Assembly (NCBI GenBank): GCA_963556495.2
Contig: OY747713.1
Location: forward strand, 30,917,961 to 30,981,960
DNA: 64,000 nt
DNA from: Valencia hispanica
Lineage: Eukaryota; Chordata; Actinopteri; Cyprinodontiformes; Valenciidae
Direction of reading: 5' to 3'
The number at the start of each line of letters is the position of its first letter. Positions within the stretch are counted from its first letter, which is position 1. Below the pieces are notes generated by a model. The model had not been told where the DNA came from and ran no database searches. It saw nothing but the letters and a program-made list of their open reading frames with translations. Below are positions 11,201-26,200 of the stretch, in pieces. The position numbers and the translations under genes were made by a program.

Positions 11201-14200
11201 ACCCTTACTGATATTTGGTGAAATGTCACCTAGCAAGTTAAAGAGAGACCACACTCTTTTCATAATAAGAGCAATGCCCTGGAAGAATTATGACTGGATA
11301 TCGGACCTTTTTTTTTTCAGGTAAAACTTAATCAACTAATTGGTTTCCTGGCACAGGCTACGCTTTTAAGCATATTTCAGAAATATTAAAATTGGTTGAG
11401 GTCAGAGCTTTTCAAAATCTTATGGCCTGCCTTCTTTATTCATTTGGTATAAATATTTCAACGTGTATTTGGATCACTGTCTGGTTAGGACACCATATTG
11501 TATCCCAGCTTCAACCCTCAAGCTTTAGATTTGGGGTAAAATGTGAGAAGCAGTCTCTTTATCTTAATTTGATCCCCTTTGTGCAGTGAATCAATATTAT
11601 TGTTTCTAAGACAGACTCTCAGGATGGTGCTGTCACCACTATGCATGACAGTTATTACAGTTCTCTTGTTGGAACACTTACCTTAACTCCTCCAAACATA
11701 TTTTTAGTCATCGTGGCTTCACTGTGAACAGCGATTTGGTGTTCCGGCAGTTAATCATTATTGTGGCTTTAGATTGTTCCTGAAAATCCTAACTTATTTC
11801 CCAGTCATTTAAATGTCATAGTATGATTCAGATAGTTGAAACTTTAACACAACTGTGTATTCCAACAGGTCAATGATTTCAAACCAACACCCAAACTGGC
11901 TTTGGAATGGATAAAGCAGGTTTACATACGGAATTGCCTCATCAAAGCCTCAACCAGATTAAAAATTAGCAGGCCATGTTCAAAGGTTGGCTCTCTCCCA
12001 AGAGACCAGCCATTTTAAAGGTACTGATTCTTCTACAAAAAGTGGTCTAATATCCAGCCCAAAATATACCAGAAGACTGCTGATGGCAAAAAAAAAGTAT
12101 GTGATCAATATCCAACTTACAAAATATATAAAATGAAATATAACCAAACAGTAGTATATATACTTTGTATGGTATATATTTGAGTCTGCATTGGTTATTT
12201 GTATCATATGCCGAATATAGAAAATAGTTTTAGATCTCCAACTGTCAACAGTCTTTAATAAGGCTCTATACAAGTTTATTATGTCTGGAAATTTGGCCAA
12301 TAATTTACCAAAAAGTACCGTATGTTAAATGGTAACCAACATAGCCTATTGATTTTGTCAGGGACTACACAAACCAGCCAAACAGAAAATAGAAGTTTTC
12401 CCCAAAAAATTATTTTACAAAAATGTTTCAAAATGATAAGTTGGGCCCAAAACAGAGGTCTACACAACAGACTTGCACTCAGCTTCGAACAAATAAATAC
12501 CAATTTTACCATCCTCTTGCAATCAGATATTATACTATAGATGTTATACTATTTAGAGAACCAATTCAGCTGGGACTCTTTTCTTTGATGTGGTACTACA
12601 ACAACAACTCCAACAAAGCTAGTAACTCACAAGCAAACAAAATAAATCCATATTAATTTGTTGCATATTACCCACTAATTAAAGGATAGTATAGTGATAA
12701 AGTTAACTAAATGTGTGCACTTCAGATAGTAAACTAAAAAGTCAAGTAAATTAAAAATATTTTTTTATTGTAAATGCAAATCTAAAATGTTCAGTAATTT
12801 GACAATATATTAACTTGCTTTTTTCACTTTTGTTTTTACTTCCTGCTTTATTTACTGTGCGGCATCATGGTTAGGTTGTCTAAATGCATTCATATTTTTA
12901 TGCTTTTACGTATTAGGTACAGCCTTCAAACTCTTACTCATCACGGAATGGGCGATTGCCCTGCAGAATTAGCCACAGCTGCTTTAGAAATATGTGTTCT
13001 TCACAAGCATCGGAACATTGACAAAATCTATTCCTATCATTCCCAAAAATGTGAACTGAAACTTAAAAAAGATGTTGTATAAGCAAAATTCAATGTTGAA
13101 GAATGTATGTGAAAAGTTAGTAAAAGCTGAATGTAAATGTATTATGTATCTGTAACAAAAGTTAATTTTCACGTATAACGAAAGAAAAAGCCTGTTTTTC
13201 ACAGAATGGTTAGGCTTTAGATTATTTATTTTTTTTATCCGAGACACATTTAGGTTTGAAATGCTTTAAAATCACCCATGATCAGCATGCATCTGAATGC
13301 TGCAGATCTGAATTCCTTTAGCCCTGCTGTCATGGTGCAGAAATCACAAAGCCGCCCCTCAAGTCGCCATACTCGCTGTGAAAAACACACACACACTAAC
13401 ACTCAAAGCATGGCAGGAAGGCTTTGATTTGAAAAGCTCAAGCTGTCCTTGGCAACAGCCTGCCTTACCAGCCTCCAACTGATTCTAGTCTTTTCTTCTC
13501 CTTTGGTTTGTTTAGTGTTTTTCAACATTCACTGTGGTATCTGACCTATTCTCCTTTCATTTCTATTTACCCCTTAACTCAAACATCCAAAGAAACGTCT
13601 GACACACTGTTATCGTGTGTCAGAGTTAAAGACTTCTTGATTTTGCTCAAGCCTGCTTTAATTTTTTAAAGATTAAACCATGTAGCTGCACCAATGTCTG
13701 GAGACCTGTCTGTGTTGCTGTTAAATAACCAACAAATTGATCAGGTTTTCACCCTCATTCATATTCTAATGGGGCTGCAGCACAGGTAGAAAACCTGAAG
13801 ACATGTCCACCAATGTGTGGCCCAGCAGATGATGTTTGCTTAACTAATATTGACAGTGGAGGTTTTCTACACAGCAGGATGTGTCTTTGTCGGTGAGGCA
13901 GCTCCGAAAGGTTAACATCTATCATCTGCCCGTCTATCCTGGCTGCAAACATAAATAGATTAATGAGTGAAGAACTGAAAAGCATAAAAACTACACCAAT
14001 TTACAATCTGTTGCTCAGAATTTCCTCGATAATGTAGTAAATCTTAAAATTCAAAAGCAGAATATGAATGTTACCTGGACAAGTTAGAGCAAGTTATTTA
14101 TGCCTCTCACTCCTCTGTGTTATTTCTGACCAGTTTCGACTCTTGTTGCCACCTCCTCACTCTCACTCAATATTCAATCATCCTCCATCACATCTCACTC

Positions 14201-17200
14201 ACTCCTCCTCCTCTTCCTCCTCCTCCGTAAATCCTTCCCTCACTTTGTCTGATCACCAGAGGTTTTGTGGCCAAATGTCCTAGATTTGCCTTTTCAAGCT
14301 AAATTTAACCCCGACTTTCAGCAGCAAATCATCCAAGTTTTAGTCAGAGGCCCTGTTTGCTTCGCTGACTATAAATAACAGGTTGTTTAATGCAAAGTGG
14401 ATGGCAAGTGTTATAAAAAGGGCTTGTAATAAAATGCACAGCCATACGCTGCAGGGGAAGAACATGGTCCTGTTTTGGTTTTGAAACTGTTTGCAACACT
14501 GATTTTTCACAAACACATTGGAGGGTTTTTAATGTTTTAGCTAGAGTATTTCATACAAGTTAGAGAGAATAACTCATTAGTTTCTATCAAATATTACAAG
14601 GACCTCATAGCTTGCTTGTCAACGTGGGAAGAACACATTTTTGCAAAGTTACACATTTTACTACATTTTGGATAGTATTAACGGAGTTTATCGAGATAAG
14701 GACGTCAACTGTAAACTGTGTTAGAAGGCCTAGTCAAAGTCTAGACTTAGATCCAATTGTGAATCTGTGTTGAAGTCTGATGTAATATTCTGAGCTTAAA
14801 TGTTGTGTTTTCATCAGCCGTAAACGGAAAATCATGATAATTAACAGAAACAAGGTCTGACTTGCTGGGGATGCAGCAGACATAAGGTCACAGACAGTGA
14901 ACCAACAGCAGGTATTGGAAGTTGAGTTAAGCTGATCATTTAAAAATGTGGTGATCGAGACTCAGATCTGAGCCCAAGTATCCACCGCAAAATATTCGAG
15001 GACCACAGTTGCAGGCACTGCAAATTCTCCACAACATAACATTAACTAATAGATGTAATCTATATATGACCCCAAATATGATGGCATATCTTTAACGTGA
15101 TTGACAAGTCACTTCTTTAATGTGCAAGCCAATGCGGACTCCCTCCGATGGTAAGCATATGAGTCTAGGAACACATGGATTGAAATTTGATCTATTATGC
15201 AATTCAATGTGATTCTGTATATCAGAGCCATCCTTGGTTTAATTGGAGTGCAGAATAAATCAGTTCTGACAGTCTGTGCAGTTCAGCTGATGTAGCACCC
15301 TGCGTGACCGTCTCAGAGCAGTGGGAGCCAGCCGTAAACCGAGGAAAACTCCCCTTGCATGTGGAAATAGGCTGTTTCCAGTTCATCTACTCCTCAGACT
15401 TCCCCCGCTGTCCAAAGGCTTGGCTTAGTAAAGAAACTCACTGTTCCAGTGCCCTTTCCATCACTCTGTAATTTTTTTCTTTCTTCTCAATGCCCTGTCC
15501 TTCAGTTGTTCCTTTGCATGTAGATCAAGTATGCCTCTCTGCTGGAGTGTAAGCCCTCTCCTACTAGCCTTTAGAAATATATGAAAGAGCTCAGGGGAAA
15601 TGATTTCACTTGATTGGGTCCTATCTTGAATCCCCTTTCAGAAGCTTTTTCTTTCTTCTGCTCTCACACTCACAGATTGGACCTCACTCACACATGCATG
15701 CAGATACTTGGACAATGATGGTTTCATAATTTTCTTTAATATTTGGCCTATTATGTTAGCTGTAAGGATATAAAACGGGAGACACTGACTTTTTTTATTT
15801 GCAGAAACAATGCATGCAGTGAATGAAAAGCTTTGAGCAGAGGAACATGTTAAAGCCTATCATTTGGAAGGTACATGCAAAAAACGCAAAGTTTAGAAAG
15901 GTCGTCATTTTTCACGCTAAAGATTTGAATAGGATATTTTCAGTGTCCCTACAGAGTCTGTTTATTTTTAAATTCCCTGCCAGGCTAATAGCTGGCTGCC
16001 CTGCTGTGCTGGTGCTGACTGGCTCTGCACATTATTATGCACATCCAGTCCCCTAGCCCTACCCTGATACGTCAGCAAATATCGTTGTCATTGCTATGTG
16101 GCTTTAGGCCTCTGTTTCTCTCTCTCGTCGACTGCTGCTGTTGCCTCCCTGTACAAAAACACAACATGATCCAGGTCACGCGCACTCAACATGCATGACT
16201 CCTTAGATATTCATGGGAAACAGCATCAGAAATTGTCAAATGTGTCTCCAGTTTTTCTTTGTGTAGCTAAAGGGAAATAAGTTAAAGCTATTGATCAAGT
16301 AGCTCTAACTCAATTTAAAGAACATTTACCACCCAAATAATAACATGTCAAGATCACATTTTCCGTTTGTTTTGCTTTTTTGCTCTAAATTCATACATAA
16401 TCAAAATAAAATCTACCTTTCCAAAAACAAGCACCAATATTTGCCTATTGTGACATCATAATACGGTATGTTGAAAATTTAAGGGACCATTATTATATTA
16501 TATTACATTTAGGGCTGTCAAACGATTAAACATTTTGATATAATTAAACACAGGGCAGCTGTGAGTTAATCATGATTAATTAACATTCCTAAATATGACT
16601 GAAAAAGCAAAAAATGTTTGGTATAAATAAAAAACAAAACCGGATGCTGTTGCTCTTTTTTTAATATGGAAAAACAGGAGAGATGCATGGAAACTTTTTT
16701 TTTAACTCTGTCACATTTACATGTGGCCCTTTTAACCTATTCATCTTTTAGCCAGTTGCTAAGGCAAACTAACTAAAACTAACATTTTCTGTAAAGCTGA
16801 CCGTTTCGTATTAATATTGGACAACCCTGAGCATCCTCTTCATGGGATTACTTTACAACGAAAGAGTGTCTTCAGTCAGAGGCTTCTTCAGTTTAGCTGC
16901 AACACAGACCCCTTGTTTTTATTTGCAGTGAAGTAGAGTGAAGTAGACTGATAATCCCTATGGTCCGTGACTGAGAAGAAACGTTTCCATAGAACCGTGG
17001 AGTTCAGTTCGGGTCTGCCATGCTGCTTACCTGACGAGCAAGCACTGAAAGCAGCGCGGGTTGAATTATGGGATAAACAGGGCGGGTCATACTGTGCATG
17101 CGTTAAAAAAATGTATTACGTTAATTCTACAAATTAATTGACCTACGTTAAAGCGTTCATTTTGACAGCCCTAATTATATTATATTATATTATATTATAT

Positions 17201-20200
17201 TATATTATATTATATTATATTATATTATATTATATTATATTATATTATATTATATTATATTATATTATATATTATTTGAGTATTTCTTAAACTGTGCTTA
17301 TGTTTGGTTTTTAGTATACTGTAACGTAGTGTTTGACTCTACTATTTTTGATGCGAACATTGCTTATCCCTACAGCTTTGTGATTGGCCGAGAGCGCCCC
17401 GGTCAGCAGAGTGAGGTGGCCACACTCATTCAGCAGACCTTGGAGCAAGAGAGGAGGCAGAGAGAACTTCTAGAGCAGCAATACGCTCACTATGACGCTG
17501 ATGATGACGAGGTATTTACACACAGCCTGACTCCTCAGGATGTTGTAATGTTAGTATCACATAAATATAAAAATGTGAATCATAATTTGGATCCTGAAGG
17601 GGCATTTATTTTAAGTTCACATGCTCCCTCAATTCATGTAAGTGACAGTGTAATAAAAAAAGGGGCTCCTGGTTGTCACTTAATGCTAATCAGCTTCTTT
17701 CCCTTGGCAGCTGACTTGAAGTATCAGCTTATTAACTCAATAAAACTGACTGACAGTAGGCTTTTGATGGTAACATAGAAAACACACTCTCACAGCCATG
17801 CAGAATAAGACGATGCTCTGAGAGCTGCATCACTCAGCATTTCCTTCTCTGGTTCTGATGCTTAGTCACAGCACATTTTAATCCTCCAGACACTGAGCTC
17901 CTGGCCTTGCAACTCATGTTATCTTTGGTTTTAAGCTATATAGACTCAGTTACACTTTGCATATGCATTAAATATAGCAGTGGAGGGACATAGATCAGCA
18001 TATGGGTAAAATCCCTACAGTGAAAAGGCTGTTATTACTTTTAGGGCTAGTCTCATTCAAATATGTTTTTTCACTGTGTTTTACCTGTGCAGTGTAAAAT
18101 CTGTCAATCCCTGGTGTTAATGCATATAAAATGGTTTTGCTTTAGGAATGTCCTCTTTAGACTGTTGATGCTGATTCTGTAATTATAGCAAGACGTAAGT
18201 ACAACACTACCAAGTGTCATCAAAGCTTCTATGACTCTAATTTGGCTATTGGCAGAAGGCTCACCAAGCTTTGTAGAGTCATACTTTTACACATAGGACA
18301 TCTCTCTTTGCATGTATTTCCTTCAATCAGCATTTCATGATATTGGTACCTAACAGTTATCAACAACAACAACAACAAAAAACTGCAGGGTTTTATTAAA
18401 AATCCAAAAAATCCCGACATAAAAATCCCGACCTTACCTGGCTCATCTGTACTCAGCCAGATGTCCTTCTTATTGTTGCTCTTGAGTGTGTGTGCGCATG
18501 GTGGTTCGCTTGGGCAGAGGGGGGTGTAATTGTGATCATGTTTTTAAATCTGTGTGAGAGGGATGGGAATGTGGTTTATGTGGGGTCATTTTAATCTGTA
18601 AAGTCCTTTGAGTTGCAATGTTTGTATGAAAAGCGTTTTATAAATAAAGTTTGATTGATTGATTGACTGAAAAATATACAGTGGATTGCAAAAACATTCT
18701 CTGTGAGCTGTTTTGTCACTTTAAAATGATTAACTTCTATTTTATGTTATTGGGATTGTTTGTTCTAGTGTTTCCCAACCCAGGTTGTCAAGCCACCTCC
18801 CTTTTTAGATATTTTAGATGTTTCCCTGTTTTAACACACCTGATTCAGATGATCGCAGTTCAGCAAAAGCTTGTTAATCAGACATCAATAATGTCAGGTG
18901 TGCTGAAGCAGAGAAATTATGTAACACATGCAGGGCACTCTGCCTTTAGGAACAGGGTTAAAAAACACTCTGCAAGAGTTGCACAGTCGCTCATAATTGT
19001 TCTTTAGAAGGAAAAAGATACATTGTTTAAAAAAAAGATTTATGTATAAAGATCTGAAATATATGACATGCAATTCTATTCATTGCCCGTTTACTTTAAT
19101 GCCTTTAAATAAAATTCAGTACAACCAGTTACACTAAGAAGGCCTCAGATGTGTGTCATGTGATGAGAGCTGTAAAAGGATGTATACGAACTCGAAACTG
19201 ATCTTTTCTTAAAACGAATCAAACTGTTTTATTTGCACACAACTTCAAACAAAAAGAGTTATACAAGTGACATTATAAAACAAACAAAAAAGGAAAGCAC
19301 GCATTAGCTATCACTTCCAGCTTACAGATCAGATAACAAATTGATGAAGATCTAAAGGAAACTTAAAGGAGTTTAATTAATTGCTTTGTACTTTTTTACT
19401 ACATTTATAAATGTGCTATAAAACCTTAACAAAAATGCATCCTTACAGTCAGAACTATTGCAAAAATGCTTTCTTCTCTTAAACCAGCAAATCACAGTTA
19501 AATGTTCAGTTTTTAATTTTATCATCAGTACATGGGAATGGAATGTAGGATGATGGCACCAAAGCAATAAACAAGCCTGTTATTGGAATAGCCAAGTACG
19601 CGTGCAAACCAATCAGGCCCAAGCTCTGTTTAGAGGGGGATAGGTGCAGGCAAAGAGATGAGGAGGCAATGTAGGCCAACATAATGAGACCAGGAAGAGT
19701 GAATCATGTATGTGCAAGACAATTAAAATCAGTTGAAAATGTTTGCCTACGGTGCATTATGGAGTGTACTATGTAAGGATTTTTTCTTTAAGATTTAGAG
19801 TAACATAACTGAAAAGATTGGTCTCTGTTGGTTATCAGCCAAAAACTGAATCCCTGAACCCCTCCATTTAGGCTTAATGCATGATGGTCAATGCCAAACA
19901 TTCATTGGGTTACAGGATATTTTGATAGGGGGAATGAAGAAATACAGTAATGGCTTACATAAATGTGAAACCTAGGAATGTATTTTAGCCATTAGAAAAA
20001 TTTGCCGCCTCTGACGGCCCTAGTTTTACCTTTTAACATTTTAACATAATATGTTAGAATAACGTATGTTTAGAAATCTTAAACTTTATCTCATGTGTCT
20101 TTCACGTGATTTTTTTAATGTGTTTTTTTGCATCAAAGCTCACTGCTAAACCCTTATGTAACAGGCAGAAATAGCATTACAAGCATAGCTTGCGTGAAAC

Positions 20201-23200
20201 TGAAACAGAGTTGAGTGTGGCTTTAGGAAAAGACTTTACTATGGGAGCTTAGTAAAAAAAACACCGAATGTGCCACTGTAATATAATGTGCTGTAGAAAA
20301 GCCTTGTGGAGTGATGGAAAGGAAAAAGAGACTATACCCAGGCTTTGCAGCTAGCCACATTCATTCCTATGTTTGAAGCAGTTTGCATTATGGCAGATTT
20401 AACCTAAAGCTTGAATTGAATTCTTGCTTAATTATAGACAGGCACAGTCAATAGCAGGGTCCTTTCTTACTACTGATCACATTGTTTAGCTTTGGCTACT
20501 ATTTCAGTGGTTTGCTAAATGAGGAAGAGGATTCTACACATGAATTAGGTCAATATCACTATAAAGTGCCTTTGAGAGTTCCTAATAGCCACAAGTGCAA
20601 TTTATTCCTATTTAACTTCATATTTATTTTGTTAAGCAGACCGCAGGCTGTGTGAAATGCATATTGATACATATCTAATCCTTATTATATATTCATTATG
20701 ACTTCATATAATAGGTAAAACTTGGCAGCTTAAGTTATACTTAGCATAGTGATGTTTTGTAGCTTCTTCAAAATGTATTCAGATTTAATTCACTCTTTAA
20801 AGTCGCTAAACACTGATTTAGATTAAACTTGGCTTGGTCAGACAGTTGCAAAACCAGGACCCTTGTCTTCAACAAGTACTTTCCTTGAAGTTAAATCAAA
20901 GTCTGGCAACAGAGTCAAAGATAATATACTTATTGATCCCATTTATGCAGTTTGTTCTGTGTAGACTATATGACTGATGTTTCATTTCTCTCAAAGCAGA
21001 CAGGGGAGTATGCCACAGATGACGAGGAGACGGGTACTACGGCGGGTGGCGAGAAAAGCATAGAGGTGTTTGATCTGCCCGAGACTGAAGACATCTTGTC
21101 TCCTACAGAGTTAGATGCCACTAAGCTCTACCAGAAGTTCAGAGAGGTAAATTCACTTCTTTTACATATAGTTATATAAACATCTCCTAATAAAGTTTAA
21201 ACAAGTGACTGGAGCCAATCAATTTTATTATCTGTTATTCCTTTTTAGGAAATATTAAAGGGAATTAAGTTGGTTTTGGGAAAATGTAATTAAATTAAGC
21301 AACAAAAGATACCAACATAATGTTATCCAGCATCTCTGCTTTACTCAGTAGTGTTGTGCTCTTGCCAAGAGAGGCGATCTGCTTACCTTCTCTAATTCCC
21401 AAGTGGTTCACGAGTGATTATAGGTGTAACTACAATGATCACTACTAATTACCATGTTTAGTTGGATCTCCCAGGAAAGAATGGTATTTCTACTCTACAA
21501 ATGTTCTATCCAAGATCTGAAGCCACTCTAAATGAGTATTTGGCACCAGTTCTAAAATATAAGCTAAGTTGAAATTAACTACAGCAATAAAATGGAACAT
21601 TAATGTATTGTCAGGTAACTCGGTTCCACTCTTTAGGCTGCTGAGCGGCTGGTAATAGTGATTGATCACTGCACTGCTGTGGCACATTTTCCCATTTGCG
21701 GAGTTCCACAGTAGCTATATAACACATTTAACAAATGGCTTCAACTGCACAGCAGGTGCTACTGAGGGACTCAAGAGAAAATAAAATAAAAACCTGCTCT
21801 CAGGGTTCATACGCTTGTTCTTTTGCCTCCTTTTAGTGTACCTCTACCCAACTCCTGCAGTGCATTGGTAATTACTTTAATCCTTTTCTGTTGCGCTTAA
21901 GTTACACCACTTTTATTATGACCTGTTATATATTTTGCGCTTGCTCCCCCATACTGTATTTCTGATTTACCAAGGCTCCAACATTACTCTGAATTTAGCT
22001 TTCACCTAAATCTGTGTCCATCAAATGTGTTAAACATTCCTATTTGAACATTTCCCGTTTTTAATGTATCAGTAGTTTCTTTCCAATTCTTTCCTTTGGG
22101 AGTAAATGTCAAAGTGAGAGCTGGGAGGCAGCAGAGGGGAGGATGGGGTCGGCCGCCTCTGCCACTCAAACTGGATCGACAGCAGAGAGCCTGCGCAGCC
22201 ATGCATTTGATTATCTGACCACAATCTCTCTTCTCTGTTGTTCTCACTTTGCCCTGTTTGGACTCTCTGCAGCTCCAGATCAAGCACACAGTGACCGAGG
22301 CCGAGATCCAGAAGCTCAAAAACAAGGTAAGAGACTAAGTTTTCTTAGCTGAGTAGGTCATCAAAGGTTTATTAATTACCATGTCCAAAGTCATGGGATG
22401 TGTAAAACAGCCTGAAATACAGAAAGTGATCATAAGGCAGCAAAATGAGCCTTTGTAACCTTCGATAAGCTTAATTTCTGCAGTATTCAGCTAGATGCTA
22501 TCATTCCTGCTAGTATTCCCTTTTCCTTGAACAATTGTATCATCAGAATACCTTAAATTACTAAGCCCTGCAGTGGTTGAGTACAACACAGCCGCAGTGA
22601 ACGGAAGAGGCTAAAAGTCTAACTTTTCTATTCATAATTAGTCCCTGTTTAACTGAGGATTTAACTATGCTATAGTAATATAGCAGTTGAAATGTTATTC
22701 CGAGGACACTGTTTTTCGCTCTACTTAATACTTATATACGCTTAGTTAATGGTATTTTTGCCTGCTAACAGCTGGCATCCGTTGAGAAGGAGAAGCAGCG
22801 CTGGGAGAAGGAGAAGAGCCAGCTGAAGGCCAGCATAGAGGAGAACAAGGAGAGGATGTTGAAGCTGGAGAGCTACTGGATCGAGGCGCAGACCCTCTGC
22901 CACACCGTCAACGAGCATCTGAAGGAGGCCCAGGCTCAGTACCAGGCTCTGGAGAAGAAATACAACAAGGCCAAGAAACTCATTAAGGACTTCCAGCAGA
23001 AGTGAGTGAACATGGAGGAAACTGTTCATCCTGGATTTACTGTAAAACGGAACCATTTATATATCATCTTTTTTACAATGAGTGAGAACATTTTATTGTT
23101 ATTTATAATTATTTATGTTTAGTTAATCAGGCATGTCAAATTTTACTTTAAGTGCTAAATTACTGAAATCCTTTAAACAAAATCAGGGTTATTATAGAGT

Positions 23201-26200
23201 GTTCAAAAGTATGGACAAAAACAAAATTGGCTTTGGAGGATGTTGTTTCCCTGCATCACTGATCTCCAACTTTGCCTTAAGTCATCCATCCACATGTAAG
23301 AAGTCTAATGTTACAACAATTTGAAATCCATCTGGTCTTAGTCAGCCTAGATGTCATGAAGCCTTTAAAAGTTTGCATTAATTAATGTTTTGTGGAGCAA
23401 ACAGAAATTAAATCCTGAGTACCATTCAAGCATGTTCAAGGTAATTATTTTGTACTCAGTTATCCAGAACTGTCTAAACAAATCAAGAAATTTGTATGGA
23501 TTTTTTAAATCAAAATGTGAAGAATCCAGAAGAAGAAATGATATATCTGAGTTTAAATGAATAGTAGTGTTAAAGTGAGTATTTTCAGACTTTAAAGCTG
23601 CACAATGAATTCCCATTTGCATCCCGTTTCTGGAGTAAGGACCGAGTTTGTAGTCTAATGCGTTTCTGTTCGGTAATTCTTTCGGTCAGTCCCATCAGAA
23701 CCCCTACTGCTCATAGTCACTCTGATGGACTCTAATTGGCTCGGCCCCTTCAGGCCAAATGGAAGCAAATTGATGAAACAAACCCTCCATGCTCATCTGT
23801 GGCAGAAGAAAGAGCTGCAGAGCAGAGGCACAGAGTTCTCAGACAAAAGGCAAAATAAATAGGGGAGAAAGGTGCCATTCGTTCCTTTTAGAGGCACATC
23901 TCATTCATTGTGTATGATTGTATAATACCTTGCTGCCTTGCTAGTTGGATGGTAAACCTGTGAAAGCATAACTGGTGTAAAAGGCTCCTGTTTTCACATC
24001 TTAATACACGCCCACTGGGCACTTTGCCATCTGCACTGCTTCTTGTTCTTCCAGAGAGGTGGAGTTCATCCAGAAGGAGGATGCAGAGAGGAGGCGGCTG
24101 GAAGAGGCCGAGAAAGCTCACCTGGCTGAGATCCAGGGACTGCAAGTCAGGGTAACATGACTATCTTCATCTGTCCATCTCTCATCTCTGACAGCAAAAC
24201 TCAGCTTGTTTAACCTTAGCGAGGACAGTCATTCTTAATTTTGATACAACAAACTGTGTCGCATGGCCGTTTGTGTACATAAACAATTAACAAGTGATGA
24301 GTCACAGCACCTTTTCATCATCACTGTGTGGGTGTTAAAAATATTATTTGTACAGCTGATGGAAGGTTCTGTAGCCTGAATTGCTCTCAAACTCACTTTT
24401 ACGTTTATCAATGTATCTCCGTGCAGTGACACCACAACAATAAATACGCCTGCTTTGCCCATTACGTGTATGTTACTCCACCCCCTTTTCCTTCCCTTGT
24501 TTTCTGTATCTTTTATTTTCTCCCCAGCAGAATAGTCAGTCACCCTGAATGGCCCCTGACATTACTCTGCACACGAATACATGTCCCTACTGTACTGCTG
24601 TAGTGGATTGTAAACTGTGGAAATTGAGGATTAGACCAAGAACAAAAACTGTAATCTGTGGAGTTTCTATGCAGTCTAGAAATGAAAGAATTTTCCATCC
24701 ATCCATTGATCCATACATCTATCCGTATATCAATCTATATACTTTCCACTTTTGCATCCAAACTATTTGTCGGTTCATTCAGGGAAAAAAAACAAAAAAC
24801 TTTAACATATTTTAATCTACATTTTTTTACTTTCACACAACTTCTAAAGTCACAAGAAAAAGAAAATATGGCCAGACTTAGAAAATGGGTCTTCAAAAAC
24901 ATTTCTTCTTCCCTTGCCTCTCCTGTTTTCCATACTTACTACTTTATTGATATATCAACTCTAAATTCAGAGTGAACTTGTTTTTAATGCTTGGAAAACT
25001 AACTGAAAATAGAAGGAGAGCTGTTGTATGGTTGTTGTAAAATGAGGAACTTTGAATAATGCGTCAGGATCGTGTATTTTATATCTTTTCCAATTAAGAT
25101 AAGGTGCAAGCTTAGTCTAGCCTCTGCAATTGCAATTTCAAACAAATAAAATCTGAATAACGATCCAGTCTTTGCACCATTTATTTCAGAGCTTTAGCTC
25201 TAAGGACGCTGTTTTGACAGGTAAATACTCACAGATCATTAACATTGATCGGCGCCTCTCTCCCACAGATCGCAACATTGGAGTCCGAGTTAATGCAGCT
25301 GATGAAGCAGAATGGCATCCAGGTCAACAACAACAACAGCAACAGCTCTGAGAGGCTCAGCGCTCAGCAGCCCAGCCCGAGTGGAGCTACAGCTCAACCT
25401 AGAGGTCTTTTTGGGGGTGCACTGGTTTCTGCTACATTTAGTACATACTGTACCTTTCTTCTCAAGGACAGGGATGTTCTGATCCAAATTTTTAGGCCAA
25501 AATAGTGATTGGCTAAGGTGACACATTTCCCATTAAAGTGTTCTGAAAGTATACTGCAGTTTCTCAGATCGTTTTCTTTTTCTTTGCCAGCTTATGATGT
25601 TTTTATGCAGAGCAGTTAGCTGAAGGATTATGTTCACGTTAGCATGCTTACCTTTTTCTTGATATCCTCATTCCCTTTAACATCACCCTGTCTAAACACC
25701 TGGTTTTGTGATGCAAAAAAATGATATAATGATTATCATTTCCTTACTTTGTCAACATTGAATGTTTGTATACAGCTAAGCCCAAAATAATTCATACAAA
25801 AATGGCATGCCCTTAATTATTTATACCCTTCTCAATAATCAATGGAAAAATACAGCAATCAAATGCTTATTTCATATGCTGAGCAGCTTTTAACATTTTC
25901 TCTGGTATTCTGAGGATTTATCGTTGGTGAGCTCAAAGTCTCCGAGGCCATCATCCTGACCTTTAGCTCCCATCTCTTAAGTTATAAAATTCAAGTTTTT
26001 TTTTATTATTTTACTTTTTTAATCCATTTTGTGTATGAATAAATCTGGGCTTCAATGTAAGTCATGTACAATCCAACTGAAAAACACAAAGTTGCAATAG
26101 ACTGTTTGCATAAAGGTGCACGCCTTTTAAGCAAATACTTTTTTGTGCACGTTTTCATCCACTTCATACATTAAATCTTCTTGACTGCACACCCAACAAT

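Larger units (their letters stand above)
10915..17375. other. ppp1r9a intron between PDZ exons 2 and 3
   Basis: Intron of 6.5 kb. It holds Tc1 relics around 11560-12060 and 14690-14790 and a hAT-type MITE with an ATATT array near its right end. In 12061-14689 and 14791-16509 I see no exon or recognisable repeat. Short open frames there have no homology that I recognise. Confidence 0.75.
17512..20999. other. ppp1r9a intron with LINE, Tc1 and hAT scraps
   Basis: Intron of 3.5 kb. A LINE 3' end, a Tc1 end and a hAT-type MITE follow one another between about 18430 and 18985. The remaining parts (17780-18430 and 19000-20990) show no supported feature. Confidence 0.75.
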
